64,000 bases of DNA from Paenibacillus mangrovi (GCF_022898935.1 NZ_JALIRP010000004.1:372001-436000), one strand, 5' to 3'; positions 8,551 to 16,784 are shown, counted from the first letter of the stretch. Notes: generated from the letters alone by a model not told the origin. Numbers and translations: made by a program.

Positions 8551-10035
8551 TCAGCTGAGTCCGAACCTGAATCTTCTCCGCCGCTGAGTTCCGCCCAATA
8601 TTCCTTGAAAAATATGATTTAGCACTCTGTCCATCTCCTCACTTTTATCAAATGGGTCCATGTTCAGCGGCAGGGAAAACACCTGAGTCGTATTTAGCTC
8701 CTTACGCAACCTCTGAACGGCATCGTGCTGAGCTAAGGGCATGAAATACATCCATTTCTGCTGGGGATATCTGGACAGGCTAAGTGCCATATCCTTCACA
8801 TCCTGCTGGCGCCACTCCGCACCGGAGGCCACGATCACAGGAACATCCGCCCTTAGAAATTCTTCGAGGCGGTCACGCTCCCGATAAGTTCCCAGATCAA
8901 TCACTACATAGTTATAGCTTCCGGATAACAGTGTGATCACATCCGCTCTTGCCGTCTGCCGCCAGTAATCGACCCCTTGTACTTCAAACTTGCGGCTTCC
9001 GCCAGCCGGGGGTTGATCTCCATTAACGATCTGTTGAATTCTGCGAAAGGCGGGGGACCTCACATTCATCTCGACAAGCGCTACCTTGCTGTGATTCCGG
9101 GCCAAAAAATGGCTGATTGCGATTGCTGTATGCGTAGTACCCGTTCCGCCGCTCGCTCCCATAACCGCCACGACCTGCGTGCTGTTCCTTACGGCCAGAT
9201 CTCTGATCTGCCTTAGATCAGGCTTCTTCATTTCATGCCTAACAACCTCCGCCAGCTCCTTACGGACTTCAGCAGCAGTTGCATATCGATTCTCAGGTGC
9301 AAACTGAAGCAGCTTGCGAATGATAGGTATCAGCCTACGCGGCAGATCGGAGCGGATACTCTTCTCGGCTTTCTGCGTCCATTCGCTACAAGCTCCTGCC
9401 GTAGACAGATAGAGCAGCAGAGCTCCAAGGCCATACAGATCCGAGCGAGCGTCACTCTGCCCTGAACCGTATTGCTCCGGAGCAGCAAACCCCACGGTAC
9501 CCAGCTTAACAGTGTCCTGAGTCTGCTCCTGCTTGTAATTACGGGCAATGCCAAAGTCAATTAACCTTAGCTCCAGCTGCTCCGTAAGCATGATGTTAGA
9601 CGGCTTCAAGTCTCTGAAAATGACGACCGGGTCATTGGTGTGCAAATATTCGAGCACCTCAAGCAGCTGATCCGCGAGCTGAAAAATGGAATCTACGGGA
9701 ATCCTGCCGCGGTATCCGCTGAAATATTTTTCAAGAGTGATTCCCTGGATATAATCCATGACCAGATAGGTATAACCGTCTGAATCAGGAGGAAAAAAAT
9801 CCACAATTCTCGGAAGTCTAGAATGACTCAGGGAAATAAGAAGCTGTGCTTCGTCCCTTATGCTGTTGTATTGATTCGGATGGGAGACACTCTCCTTAAC
9901 GGCCCACAGCTTACCTGGCAGCTTCAAGTCCTCTGCGAGATACACATGGCTCATGCCACCTTCTCCAATCTTCCGGATAATCTCATATCTCCCTCCAATC
10001 GTTAGTCCAATTAGCAGTTTGGAAGGATGATCCAT
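8551..10035 (-). CDS. Ser/Thr protein kinase fused to a TadZ/CpaE-like domain
   Basis: The protein has 494 residues from an ATG preceded by GAGAGGGG. Residues about 16-265 form a Hanks-type kinase: glycine loop GEGGMSHVY (24-32), lysine in AVKE (47), catalytic FRDLKPSN (R141, D142, N147), DFG (160-162) and APE (185-187). After a helical linker, residues about 287-480 resemble a ParA/CpaE-like domain with the altered P-loop GASGGTGTTHT (293-303), VALVEMNV, and YVVIDLGTY as switch II. No membrane helix separates the two parts, unlike PrkC/PknB. It is the first gene of the Tad-like operon, so it likely phosphorylates machine components and is recruited through the TadZ-like domain. The architecture is read directly; the partner and role are inferred. 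Confidence 0.85.
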   Translation of the reverse strand: MDHPSKLLIGLTIGGRYEIIRKIGEGGMSHVYLAEDLKLPGKLWAVKESVSHPNQYNSIRDEAQLLISLSHSRLPRIVDFFPPDSDGYTYLVMDYIQGITLEKYFSGYRGRIPVDSIFQLADQLLEVLEYLHTNDPVVIFRDLKPSNIMLTEQLELRLIDFGIARNYKQEQTQDTVKLGTVGFAAPEQYGSGQSDARSDLYGLGALLLYLSTAGACSEWTQKAEKSIRSDLPRRLIPIIRKLLQFAPENRYATAAEVRKELAEVVRHEMKKPDLRQIRDLAVRNSTQVVAVMGASGGTGTTHTAIAISHFLARNHSKVALVEMNVRSPAFRRIQQIVNGDQPPAGGSRKFEVQGVDYWRQTARADVITLLSGSYNYVVIDLGTYRERDRLEEFLRADVPVIVASGAEWRQQDVKDMALSLSRYPQQKWMYFMPLAQHDAVQRLRKELNTTQVFSLPLNMDPFDKSEEMDRVLNHIFQGILGGTQRRRRFRFGLS

Positions 10036-10058
10036 TCGCGTCCCCTCTCTTTCATGAC

Positions 10059-10128
10059 AAAAAAAGGAAAGCACTCGGGAGATGACAATTACGGTAATCG
10101 TAATTGTCATACTCCGGGATGCTTTCCC
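10059..10128 (-). terminator. Large terminator-like hairpin in the leader of the Tad-like operon
   Basis: Read on the minus strand, GGAAAGCA pairs with TGCTTTCC-type flanks, and an inner perfect arm pair (ATGACAATTACG with CGTAATTGTCAT) completes a stem of roughly 60 bases, followed at once by seven T residues. It ends only about 24 bases before the kinase start codon. Because a sigma-A-like promoter lies between the upstream methyltransferase stop and this hairpin, it sits in the operon's own leader. It may act both as terminator for upstream readthrough and as an attenuator. Confidence 0.8.
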
Positions 10129-10157
10129 TTTATTTATCGCTTGGTTAATTTGGTATC

Positions 10158-10187
10158 ATTATAGATCAATGGTAATATCTGTGTAAA
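10158..10187 (-). promoter_or_regulatory. Putative sigma-A promoter of the kinase/Tad-like operon
   Basis: On the minus strand, TTTACA (10182-10187) is separated by 18 bases from a perfect TATAAT (10158-10163). Transcription would begin near 10150 and run through the large hairpin at 10066-10128 before reaching the kinase gene. Confidence 0.6.
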
Positions 10188-10273
10188 GAACTATTTTCAA
10201 GGCATGTCGTTAAATCGTTGAGAGTACTGGATGCGCCATGAATAGAACGGATATTTCCCACCAATTTATACAA

Positions 10274-11329
10274 TTAATATTTAATCATATACAAGGTAAT
10301 TTCATCACGGTTATGAAACAGCTGTTTGGCCCGCTGCACCTGCATATTGGCATGTTCAAACGATAAAATGACATCGTCAATAAGCGCCATCGGTTTTTTG
10401 TGCATTAGCTTAACTGTCACGATCGCCGTTCCACCCGCCCTCAGGCTTGGCAACAGCTCCGTTACCAGCTTCACCATCTGTTTCGGACTCCAGCTCATGT
10501 CGCAGACCAGCAAATCGAATTCGCTGTCGCGGAAATGCACCTCTGACGCATTCTTTTTGAAAATTCTAAGCGAAGGGTGATTTTGCAGCGACTCATGCAT
10601 GAAGGCGGGATCGACGGCAGTCACGCGAAGTCCTCGTTCGAGCAGAAACGAAGTCCAGCCTCCAGGCGCTGCACCGATGTCCAGACCGGTCTCAAAGGAT
10701 GCAAAATCAATGCCAAAGCTCTGCTCAGCTTCAAGCAGCTTGAACTTGGCACGTGAAATCTGTCCCTCCTCCCGCTGAAAACGGATCGCTCCCCCACTCC
10801 AGTCCGATAAATTATGCTCAGGCTCGGAAACACCAATATACAGCCTGTCTTCAGCAGCAAAAACGGAAATAACCCACTGAGCATCGCGTACTACAAATTC
10901 GGCATTTAGCTCCGCCAGCTTCCCCTGCAAATTTTCCCGAAGCGCACCCGCATTGTCCTCGAGTACGCTGTTATCGGCTTTCCTTACTTGCAGGGATACC
11001 TTTGCACCATGGAGCTTGTCCATGTGAACCAGAAATTGAACCATTTTCGCAAATGCATCCTCGGTATCCGTAGGCAGCTCAAGCTGTACAGGCTGAATAT
11101 GCCGTAGAAAAATTGGAGGATTGGACACGATCATGTCCACCGCTCTGTCTGCAGCCTCAAAGAAGGTTACCAGAAAGGCTTCACCCGAGATCAAGGTTTT
11201 GCTTTTGAGCTTGCCGAATCTGCGTCTCAGCTCTTCCTGTGCATAAGGCGCAAAGCCGTGATTGGCCGTGCAAATAAACCGGGAAATTTCGTTATTCGTT
11301 TCTTCGTTCGTTAATTGTTTATCATCCAA
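10274..11329 (-). CDS. RlmM-like THUMP/FtsJ-type RNA 2'-O-methyltransferase
   Basis: This 351-residue protein has an N-terminal THUMP-like region and a C-terminal Rossmann methyltransferase. SAM motif I is LDIGAAPGGWTSFL (about residue 215), LLVCDMSW gives the acidic residue after strand 4, and TVKLMHKKP gives the later lysine of the K-D-K-type FtsJ catalytic set. The layout is like RlmM, which methylates C2498 ribose of 23S rRNA in E. coli; the exact target here is not known. The start is a TTG 9 bases after GGAGGG, which itself overlaps the end of the ABC ATPase gene, so the two are coupled. Confidence 0.8.
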   Translation of the reverse strand: MDDKQLTNEETNNEISRFICTANHGFAPYAQEELRRRFGKLKSKTLISGEAFLVTFFEAADRAVDMIVSNPPIFLRHIQPVQLELPTDTEDAFAKMVQFLVHMDKLHGAKVSLQVRKADNSVLEDNAGALRENLQGKLAELNAEFVVRDAQWVISVFAAEDRLYIGVSEPEHNLSDWSGGAIRFQREEGQISRAKFKLLEAEQSFGIDFASFETGLDIGAAPGGWTSFLLERGLRVTAVDPAFMHESLQNHPSLRIFKKNASEVHFRDSEFDLLVCDMSWSPKQMVKLVTELLPSLRAGGTAIVTVKLMHKKPMALIDDVILSFEHANMQVQRAKQLFHNRDEITLYMIKY

Positions 11330-11335
11330 AATGGA

Positions 11336-12109
11336 TTACCCTCCAGAAACCACTTTAATCCAAGGCCGGCCGCCGTCCCATTCGATCCGTGCCGGAATAT
11401 CGTAGGTTTGTTTTATCATTTCATCGGTTAAGACTTGTTCTTTGGGGCCGGAGCCCGCAATTTTGCCGTCGCGGATGAGTGCGGTATGCGTAAACATCGG
11501 CATGATTTCTTCAACATGATGTGTCACGTAAACGACAGTAATATCCCGCTTACCAAGCCGCTCTACTTCGGCAAGCATTTTTTCACGTTCATATAAGTCG
11601 AGACCTGCGCAAGGCTCATCCATAATCAGCAGCTTCGGCTCACTCATCAAACAGCGTGCCAGCATCACCTTTTTCCGTTCTCCTTGTGACAAGGTTCCGA
11701 GCGGATGGTATGAGAGCTTGCCCAGATTCATTTCTTCCAAGAGCTTCAGTGCCTTCTCCTGAACTTCACCCGGAATCTCCTGATAAAAGCGCAGGAATGC
11801 ATAAGCTCCAGTGGCTACGACCTCCCAAACCGGATCACTCAGGTTTAGCTTTTCCAGCAAATTAGGGCTGATATAGCCGATCTCCTTACGGACTTCACGC
11901 ACATCGCACTCACCATAGATGTTTCCAAGTACTTCAATCCTGCCCTTACTTGGAAAAAGATATCCCGTAAGCATCTCGAGAATGGTGGTTTTGCCTGAGC
12001 CGTTGCGGCCTAAGATGACCCAATTCTCGCCCCTGCGAATTTCAAGTGATACATGATCCAAAATTTGATTTTCATCTCTTCTCAAAGACACATCCCGCAT
12101 CGAAATCAT
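11336..12109 (-). CDS. ABC transporter ATP-binding protein, YlmA-like
   Basis: This 257-residue single ABC domain shows Walker A GRNGSGKTT (34-42), signature LSQGERKKV, Walker B KLLIMDEP, and a switch histidine in VTHHVEE. Sequence style and length match Bacillus YlmA, a stand-alone ATPase. No permease gene is next to it, so the membrane partner is unknown or it is a non-transport ABC protein. The start is supported by AGGGGAG seven bases upstream and overlaps the thioredoxin-like gene by 4 bases. Confidence 0.85.
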   Translation of the reverse strand: MISMRDVSLRRDENQILDHVSLEIRRGENWVILGRNGSGKTTILEMLTGYLFPSKGRIEVLGNIYGECDVREVRKEIGYISPNLLEKLNLSDPVWEVVATGAYAFLRFYQEIPGEVQEKALKLLEEMNLGKLSYHPLGTLSQGERKKVMLARCLMSEPKLLIMDEPCAGLDLYEREKMLAEVERLGKRDITVVYVTHHVEEIMPMFTHTALIRDGKIAGSGPKEQVLTDEMIKQTYDIPARIEWDGGRPWIKVVSGG

Positions 12110-12426
12110 GAAAGCACTCCCCTTATTTGAGCTAATAAATCCGCTACCGATCCCATGGAATATACAATTTCAGGCTTGCCGCTGCGCTCCGGATCCGCAA
12201 GAAGCAGGGCAGGAACGCTCCGGATCTTATATTGCTCTACGACCTTCGGCAGCATATTTACATCCGCTTCTGCAAGAATCCCTTCAGGCAGCATATGTTC
12301 CGTTACTTTCAACATGCGCCGAGCGACTTTGCACGTTCCGCAAAAAGGAGTATGGAGAAAAACAGCTAAAGGTTTGCCTTTGCTCCATAGTTCCTCGAGC
12401 AGCTGTTGTTCGTCCAGTGACCTCAT
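12106..12426 (-). CDS. Thioredoxin-family protein
   Basis: This 106-residue thioredoxin-fold protein has the redox motif CGTC in FCGTCKVA (residues 29-32) and the cis-proline segment IRSVPALLL. CGTC, rather than the usual CGPC, suggests a different redox potential, as in YtpP-like stress thioredoxins. It is translationally coupled on both sides by ATGA overlaps of 4 bases, with the cREC-like gene upstream and the ABC ATPase downstream. It probably reduces disulfides in the cytoplasm; no signal peptide is present. Confidence 0.85.
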   Translation of the reverse strand: MRSLDEQQLLEELWSKGKPLAVFLHTPFCGTCKVARRMLKVTEHMLPEGILAEADVNMLPKVVEQYKIRSVPALLLADPERSGKPEIVYSMGSVADLLAQIRGVLS

Positions 12427-12764
12427 TTCTGCGCCTCCATGGCAATTCGCTCTAGCACATCTGAAGGCATCGGGCCGTTATGCAGCTTAACATGTCCAGG
12501 CACAGATTGGTAAAGTAGCTCGTACATTTCTCTTTTTCCGGGCATACTGGACGTATGCAAATAAATTTCCCTTGGGAAAAGCTGCCCTGTGATCATCCCT
12601 TGTACAACAGCTTTGCCCGTGAGCTCCCCCGGCCCAAGGTCGTAGTCGAGCGACAAAATATTCACCTCGCACTCCTCAAGCATGAGCAGACATTCCTGCG
12701 CATTTCTTGCTAGAGCAAACCCCTGCGGACAACGCCGGTAATCATCCAGATAGACGTGTATCAC
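12423..12764 (-). CDS. Cyclic-phosphate-processing receiver-like domain protein (cREC)
   Basis: This 113-residue protein starts at a GTG (12762-12764) preceded by AAAGGGGG. A longer frame to 12905 exists but would overlap the endonuclease IV gene deeply and lacks a better ribosome site. It has receiver-like strands with acidic clusters, VYLDDYR near the start and LSLDYDLG about residues 43-51, then a conserved region with YLHTSSMPGKREM. This matches the receiver-like cREC family, thought from domain context to act with cyclic-phosphate RNA/nucleotide processing; no biochemical function is certain. It overlaps the thioredoxin gene by 4 bases. Confidence 0.65.
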   Translation of the reverse strand: MIHVYLDDYRRCPQGFALARNAQECLLMLEECEVNILSLDYDLGPGELTGKAVVQGMITGQLFPREIYLHTSSMPGKREMYELLYQSVPGHVKLHNGPMPSDVLERIAMEAQK

Positions 12765-12798
12765 TGCAGTTTCCCCCTTTCTCAAAGCCTTCCAGGCT

Positions 12799-13665
12799 TT
12801 ATCTCTTCTGATTCTCAGCCAAGCTTCGATATAAGTACTCGATCTCTTCCTGGTGATCTCCGTGACGGCCGGGCTCCGTTTCCAGAACCAGCGGCCTCCG
12901 TTCAAATTCAGGATATGAGATTAAATCGATAATCGCCTCTGTTCCAATTAGACCTTCTCCAATCCTGGCATGCCGGTCTTTCCCTGTACCTAACGGGTAT
13001 TTCGAGTCATTCAGATGAACGGCGGCTAGATCCCGCCAGTACCCAAGCTCATGTCCTTTTTCGATGAAACGATCCGTGTCACCAGGTTTCCAGGTTCCAG
13101 AAGCAAAGGCATGACAGGTATCCAGACAAAAGGCGATTTTATGCGGCTCGTTAGCCAAACTCCGGACATGAACCAGCTCCTCGAGCGTAATTCCCATTGA
13201 ACCTGGTTGTCCCGCTTGGTTTTCAAGCAGTATTTTTGCACTGCCCTGCCAGTCTGCCAACGTTTCATTTAAACATTGTATTATATTTTTATACCCTTGT
13301 AACGGGTCTTTGCTTTTCAAATGGCCAAAATGGACGACGATCCCCACGGAGCCGCAGGCCTCAGCAATAATTAAATCATTTTTGAGGGATGCCACCGTCG
13401 TCTGGTACAGCTCTTTCCCGCGCGTTTCTCCGACTGCAATGTTGACCGGATACGGTGTATGTGCGATACTCGGGATTTCTTTTTCCCGGCAGAAATGAAA
13501 GCAATCCGCCGCAGCGGCGGCATCAAGCTCCTTCCATGCCAAGCTGCGCGGATTTTTAGGAAAATACTGAAACGCTCTGGCTCCCATATCCCATGCCCGC
13601 TTGGCCGCTCTCCCAAAGCCTCCGCGAGTACTGACATGACAGCCGATCAAACGTTTACTGTTCAT
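12799..13665 (-). CDS. nfo: Endonuclease IV (AP endonuclease)
   Basis: This 288-residue TIM-barrel protein is of the AP endonuclease family 2. Family landmarks are IGCHVSTRGG at the N-terminus, a metal-ligand histidine in VVHFGH, a glutamate in LLENQAGQ, LDTCHAFASG, AVHLNDSKYPLGTGKDRHARIGEG, and LETEPG near the end. These supply the histidines, aspartates and glutamates of the tri-zinc site. The enzyme cleaves 5' to abasic sites and repairs oxidised 3' ends. Its start overlaps the upstream Fpg-type glycosylase gene by 11 bases, so a base-excision pair (glycosylase then AP endonuclease) is co-expressed. Confidence 0.93.
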   Translation of the reverse strand: MNSKRLIGCHVSTRGGFGRAAKRAWDMGARAFQYFPKNPRSLAWKELDAAAAADCFHFCREKEIPSIAHTPYPVNIAVGETRGKELYQTTVASLKNDLIIAEACGSVGIVVHFGHLKSKDPLQGYKNIIQCLNETLADWQGSAKILLENQAGQPGSMGITLEELVHVRSLANEPHKIAFCLDTCHAFASGTWKPGDTDRFIEKGHELGYWRDLAAVHLNDSKYPLGTGKDRHARIGEGLIGTEAIIDLISYPEFERRPLVLETEPGRHGDHQEEIEYLYRSLAENQKR

Positions 13666-14470
13666 GCTGGCAGGACGGACAAAAGAAAGCTTTGCGTCCT
13701 GTTATTTCTTCTCTGTTCACAACCCCGCCGCAGCGATAGCAGCTTTCCCCTTCACGGTCGTAAACCTTACACTCATCATCAAATCCACCGGTTAATGTGT
13801 CACCCTCCATAAATGGGGCTTCCATGTAACCTCCATGCTCCAACGCTTCAGGCAAAACCTTGAGTGCCGCATCATATAGTCTGCCGACAGCCTCTTCTGA
13901 CAGATCCTGTACCTTAACCGATGGCAGAAGCCCGGCTTCAAAAGCGATTTCATCTGCATAACAGTTACCGATTCCTGCAAAGACATGCTGGTTTACAAGC
14001 AGACTTTTTAGGGCTCCGCGCCGTCCTTTCAGCAGATTGATGAAACGTTCCTTGCTCAAGCGCCGATCCAGCAGCTCTGGTCCAAGCGGCTTTAGAATCT
14101 CATTCGTTTCCTTCGCGGTCAGCAGGTGAAGATATCCTAGGCGCAGGCCGATAAAATATAATGTTTTCTGTCCAAATGTAATCTCTACCTGCGTACTCCG
14201 GCTTGGACGGTCTTCCTCCGTGCCGTAATACAGCATGCCGCCCAGCATAAGATGCAAAAGCAGACGACGGCCGTTGTTCATATGAAAAACAATAAATTTT
14301 CCGCGTCTTTCCACAAAAATGGCCCTTAGTCCAACGAGTTCACGGATGAACTGATCCGCAGACACATTAACCGACTTCTCACGGTTGACCACAACCTTTG
14401 TAATCGGTTCATTAATGATATTCTCTGAAAGCAGTCTTCGGTAATTTTCCATTTCCGGCAGTTCCGGCAT
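13655..14470 (-). CDS. Fpg/Nei-family DNA glycosylase
   Basis: This 271-residue protein starts PELPEMENYRR after the initiator Met, giving the catalytic proline and glutamate of the Fpg/Nei family. A lysine in RRGKFIV fits the conserved Lys57/58. A helix-two-turn-helix region (HVFAGIGNCYADEIAFEAG) and a C-terminal CxxC...CxxC zinc finger (CYRCGG, FFCPSC) follow. It excises oxidised bases with AP-lyase activity. The usual PELPEVE is PELPEME here, and it lies with nfo rather than polA, so it may be a paralogue of mutM; hence no symbol is given. Confidence 0.88.
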   Translation of the reverse strand: MPELPEMENYRRLLSENIINEPITKVVVNREKSVNVSADQFIRELVGLRAIFVERRGKFIVFHMNNGRRLLLHLMLGGMLYYGTEEDRPSRSTQVEITFGQKTLYFIGLRLGYLHLLTAKETNEILKPLGPELLDRRLSKERFINLLKGRRGALKSLLVNQHVFAGIGNCYADEIAFEAGLLPSVKVQDLSEEAVGRLYDAALKVLPEALEHGGYMEAPFMEGDTLTGGFDDECKVYDREGESCYRCGGVVNREEITGRKAFFCPSCQHEQ

Positions 14471-14507
14471 TCGTTCATCGATCCTTTCGTAAAAAACAAT
14501 GATGGCT

Positions 14508-15323
14508 TTAATCTATTGAATCGTTTGCCTTGCAAACCTGTTCAATTAATTCATACAAGTCTTTGCAGATCATATCCGGCTTCATCCCTGTAGCTTGAAT
14601 TTGTGCATCCAGGTTCTCCTCGGTCGTAAGCCCGGTTAATACTAAAATCGTTTGACAGCCGGCTGCCGCTCCTGCGGCAATATCCGTGCGCATGTTGTCG
14701 CCTACCACCGTCGCCTCTGAAGCCGATATCCCCAGCCGCTCGATCGCATAATTCATCAGATGACGTGCGGGCTTGCCGATGACCACCGGTTCCGCCCCCG
14801 ACGCCGCCTGGATGGATGCGCTTAAAGACCCGGCGCCTGGTATCAAACCGTGATCTGAAGGAAGCAGCAGATCGGGATTGGTCAATATATAAGCGGCTCC
14901 TTCACGGATCCAGCGAACAGCATTGGCCAAGGTCTCATATGTAAATGAACGGTCAATTCCCTGCACGACAAATTGCGGTTTATCATCCACGATATGAAGC
15001 CCCGCTTCCAGCAAGGCTTGACGAAGCCCTTCTTCACCTAGCATAGCCACAGCGGCTCCGGGAGATTCTTCAGCAATGTATTTTGCCGCGGCCAACGCTG
15101 AAGTGCAGACTTCATCCGCAGCAGCGGGAATGCCCATTTCATTGAGATGTGCCGCAACCCCTTCAGCCGTTCTCGATGAATTGTTCGTGACGAACATATA
15201 AGGGATCTGGCGTTTCTTCAATGTTTGGATGAGCGTATCCGCCCCCGGAATCCGATGAATTCCATGATATAAAGTTCCGTCCAGGTCGATCAGCAGTCCT
15301 TTAGTTTCTTTGCGTTGTGTCAT
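14508..15323 (-). CDS. HAD-superfamily (NagD/YutF-type) sugar-phosphatase
   Basis: This 271-residue HAD hydrolase of the NagD-like IIA subclass has motif I LIDLDGTLYHG (residues 10-20), motif II FVTNNSSRT (43-51), a C2-type cap between, the motif III lysine in IGKPARH, and motif IV VVGDNMRTDIAAG. Such enzymes dephosphorylate small sugar or nucleotide phosphates; the natural substrate here is unknown. It starts 37 bases upstream of the Fpg-type gene and probably leads the repair operon nfo-glycosylase-HAD. Confidence 0.88.
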   Translation of the reverse strand: MTQRKETKGLLIDLDGTLYHGIHRIPGADTLIQTLKKRQIPYMFVTNNSSRTAEGVAAHLNEMGIPAAADEVCTSALAAAKYIAEESPGAAVAMLGEEGLRQALLEAGLHIVDDKPQFVVQGIDRSFTYETLANAVRWIREGAAYILTNPDLLLPSDHGLIPGAGSLSASIQAASGAEPVVIGKPARHLMNYAIERLGISASEATVVGDNMRTDIAAGAAAGCQTILVLTGLTTEENLDAQIQATGMKPDMICKDLYELIEQVCKANDSID

Positions 15324-15425
15324 TTACTGTGCCTCTTTTCCGATTGACTCTGACAGATTCACGATATTTTATTTCCCTCTAGAAAACAGATATATTACAA
15401 ATTTCTCAATGATTACGCATGTCCT

Positions 15426-15454
15426 ATTTTAAGAAAAATGGGGGAAAGCCGCAA
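15426..15454 (-). promoter_or_regulatory. Weak promoter-like element upstream of the HAD phosphatase
   Basis: Minus-strand TTGCGG (15449-15454), 17-base spacer, TAAAAT (15426-15431). The -10 is good and the -35 weak. It would give a leader of about 95 bases. Confidence 0.3.
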
Positions 15455-15678
15455 CATATTGAATAAAATCTTATCGTTATCGCGACGTTTTTGACTCTTT
15501 TTCACCGCAGTTCGCCATAGAATACCCATGATCCTGGCTTAAAAGGGTCTGGAGCTGAAATCTTGTGTCACTTCCTGCGCTTTCCCGGAAAATAATTTAT
15601 TCCCACGCGCTATTCAGCCCTATTTCCCACCTGAGATCAAGTAATTAGGCTTGTTTATGCCCTCCTCGTTTTATAGAG

Positions 15679-15705
15679 AAAAAAGCTCCTTTTGGAGCTT
15701 TTTAC
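15679..15705 (-). terminator. Intrinsic terminator downstream of RNase Z (symmetrical)
   Basis: AAAAAGCTCC, a TTTT loop, GGAGCTTTTT. The hairpin has runs of A and T on both sides and could terminate in either direction. On the minus strand it follows rnz by about 35 bases. Confidence 0.75.
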
Positions 15706-15739
15706 GTGCTGGTGTTACCTTACCATTTACCGAATCATC

Positions 15740-16669
15740 TTAAGTATGTCTATGGACCGGAAACAAAACGAGTTCTTCAGCAAGCATTGTATTCGGAAAT
15801 ATGGTTTTAGCTTCCTCAAGCATTGGCTGAAGATGCTCCAGATCCTTATAACGCGAGCTGAAGTGGGTAAGAATCAACTCCTTGGCTCCGGCCTTCACTG
15901 CAGCTTCAGCAGCCTGAATCGATGTAGAGTGATGGTAATTGTACGCCGATTCCTTCATATCACCCATAAACGTAGCCTCATGTACCAGCAGATCCGCATC
16001 TCTAGCGAGCGTAACCACATTATCACAAGGGCGGGTATCGCCTAGAATGGTAACCACTCTGCCCTTTTTTGGAGAACCAAGCACATCCTCAGGCTTTAAA
16101 ATCTGACCATTACCGAGTTCGATGCTTTCTCCTCTTTTCAGCCTGCCATAAGCAGGTCCGGGTTTAAGCCCACACTCAGCCAGCCGTTTCAAATCAAGGC
16201 TTCCGGCTTTGTCTTTCTCAGCAATGCGGTAGCCATAACTGTCCACACGGTGATCCAGCAGCAACGATTCAACGGTGATATCCTGATCCTCGTAAACCGT
16301 TCCACCTGTATGTTCGATGATTTCAAGCTCGTATTCAATTCTCGATTGACTCAGCGTAAGGCTGACTTCGATAAACTGCTTGAGGCCCGGTGGGCCGTAA
16401 ACCGTCAGCTTCGTTGTACCACCCTGGTAGGCACGGCTCGATAAAAGTCCAGGAAGGCCAAAAATATGATCTCCGTGTAAATGTGTAATAAATACCTTCT
16501 CCAGTTTGCTGAGCTTTAACGAAGATCGCAGGATCTGGTGCTGCGTCGCCTCTCCGCAATCGAATAACCAAAACGACCGCCGCTCCTCAAACATCCGCAG
16601 AGCCATCGACGTTACATTCCGCTGCAGTGAGGGTACTCCCGCATTGGTCCCCAAAAATTCAAGTTCCAT
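15740..16669 (-). CDS. rnz: Ribonuclease Z (tRNA 3' endonuclease)
   Basis: The protein has 309 residues from an ATG preceded by AGAAGG (an in-frame start 11 codons earlier has no better support). It is a metallo-beta-lactamase fold: MELEFLGTNAGVPS at the N-terminus, zinc motif HLHGDHIFGLPG (about 63-74), a flexible-arm region, LGDTRP, VHEATF, and HHSTS plus LTHFSSRY near the end supplying the remaining histidines. It removes 3' trailers from tRNA precursors. It lies alone between metH and the HAD gene. Confidence 0.93.
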   Translation of the reverse strand: MELEFLGTNAGVPSLQRNVTSMALRMFEERRSFWLFDCGEATQHQILRSSLKLSKLEKVFITHLHGDHIFGLPGLLSSRAYQGGTTKLTVYGPPGLKQFIEVSLTLSQSRIEYELEIIEHTGGTVYEDQDITVESLLLDHRVDSYGYRIAEKDKAGSLDLKRLAECGLKPGPAYGRLKRGESIELGNGQILKPEDVLGSPKKGRVVTILGDTRPCDNVVTLARDADLLVHEATFMGDMKESAYNYHHSTSIQAAEAAVKAGAKELILTHFSSRYKDLEHLQPMLEEAKTIFPNTMLAEELVLFPVHRHT

Positions 16670-16755
16670 AACAAGCAACCTTCTTTCTATGTATGTCAGC
16701 AAGCAGAAAGGGCTGCTCCCTCAAAAGCAAGCAGCTCCGTTTCCAAATCATTTAT

Positions 16756-16784
16756 AGCATAAAGCGCAATACTTATGATTACAA
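16756..16784 (-). promoter_or_regulatory. Putative promoter of rnz
   Basis: Minus strand TTGTAA (16779-16784), 17 bases, TATGCT (16756-16761), lying just after the metH stop. TATAAA, overlapping downstream, is an alternative -10. Confidence 0.35.

Larger units (their letters stand above)
15324..15739 (-). other. 416-base intergenic region between HAD phosphatase and RNase Z
   Basis: No convincing gene is seen. It contains a short terminator hairpin (15679-15705) and, on the minus strand, a weak promoter-like TTGCGG-17-TAAAAT (15426-15454) that could serve the HAD gene. A 38-codon minus-strand frame begins with ATG near 15528 but has no good ribosome site and overlaps the promoter-like element, so I do not call it. 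The middle of the gap is otherwise unexplained. Confidence 0.5.

Noticed and set aside
10036..10110. Upstream extension of the kinase protein by 25 residues
   Set aside because: The extra codons translate the terminator-like hairpin and have no ribosome site, whereas the ATG at 10035 has GAGAGGGG.
15412..15528. A 38-codon minus-strand frame in the intergenic gap
   Set aside because: It lacks a good ribosome site and overlaps the promoter-like element; nothing supports translation.
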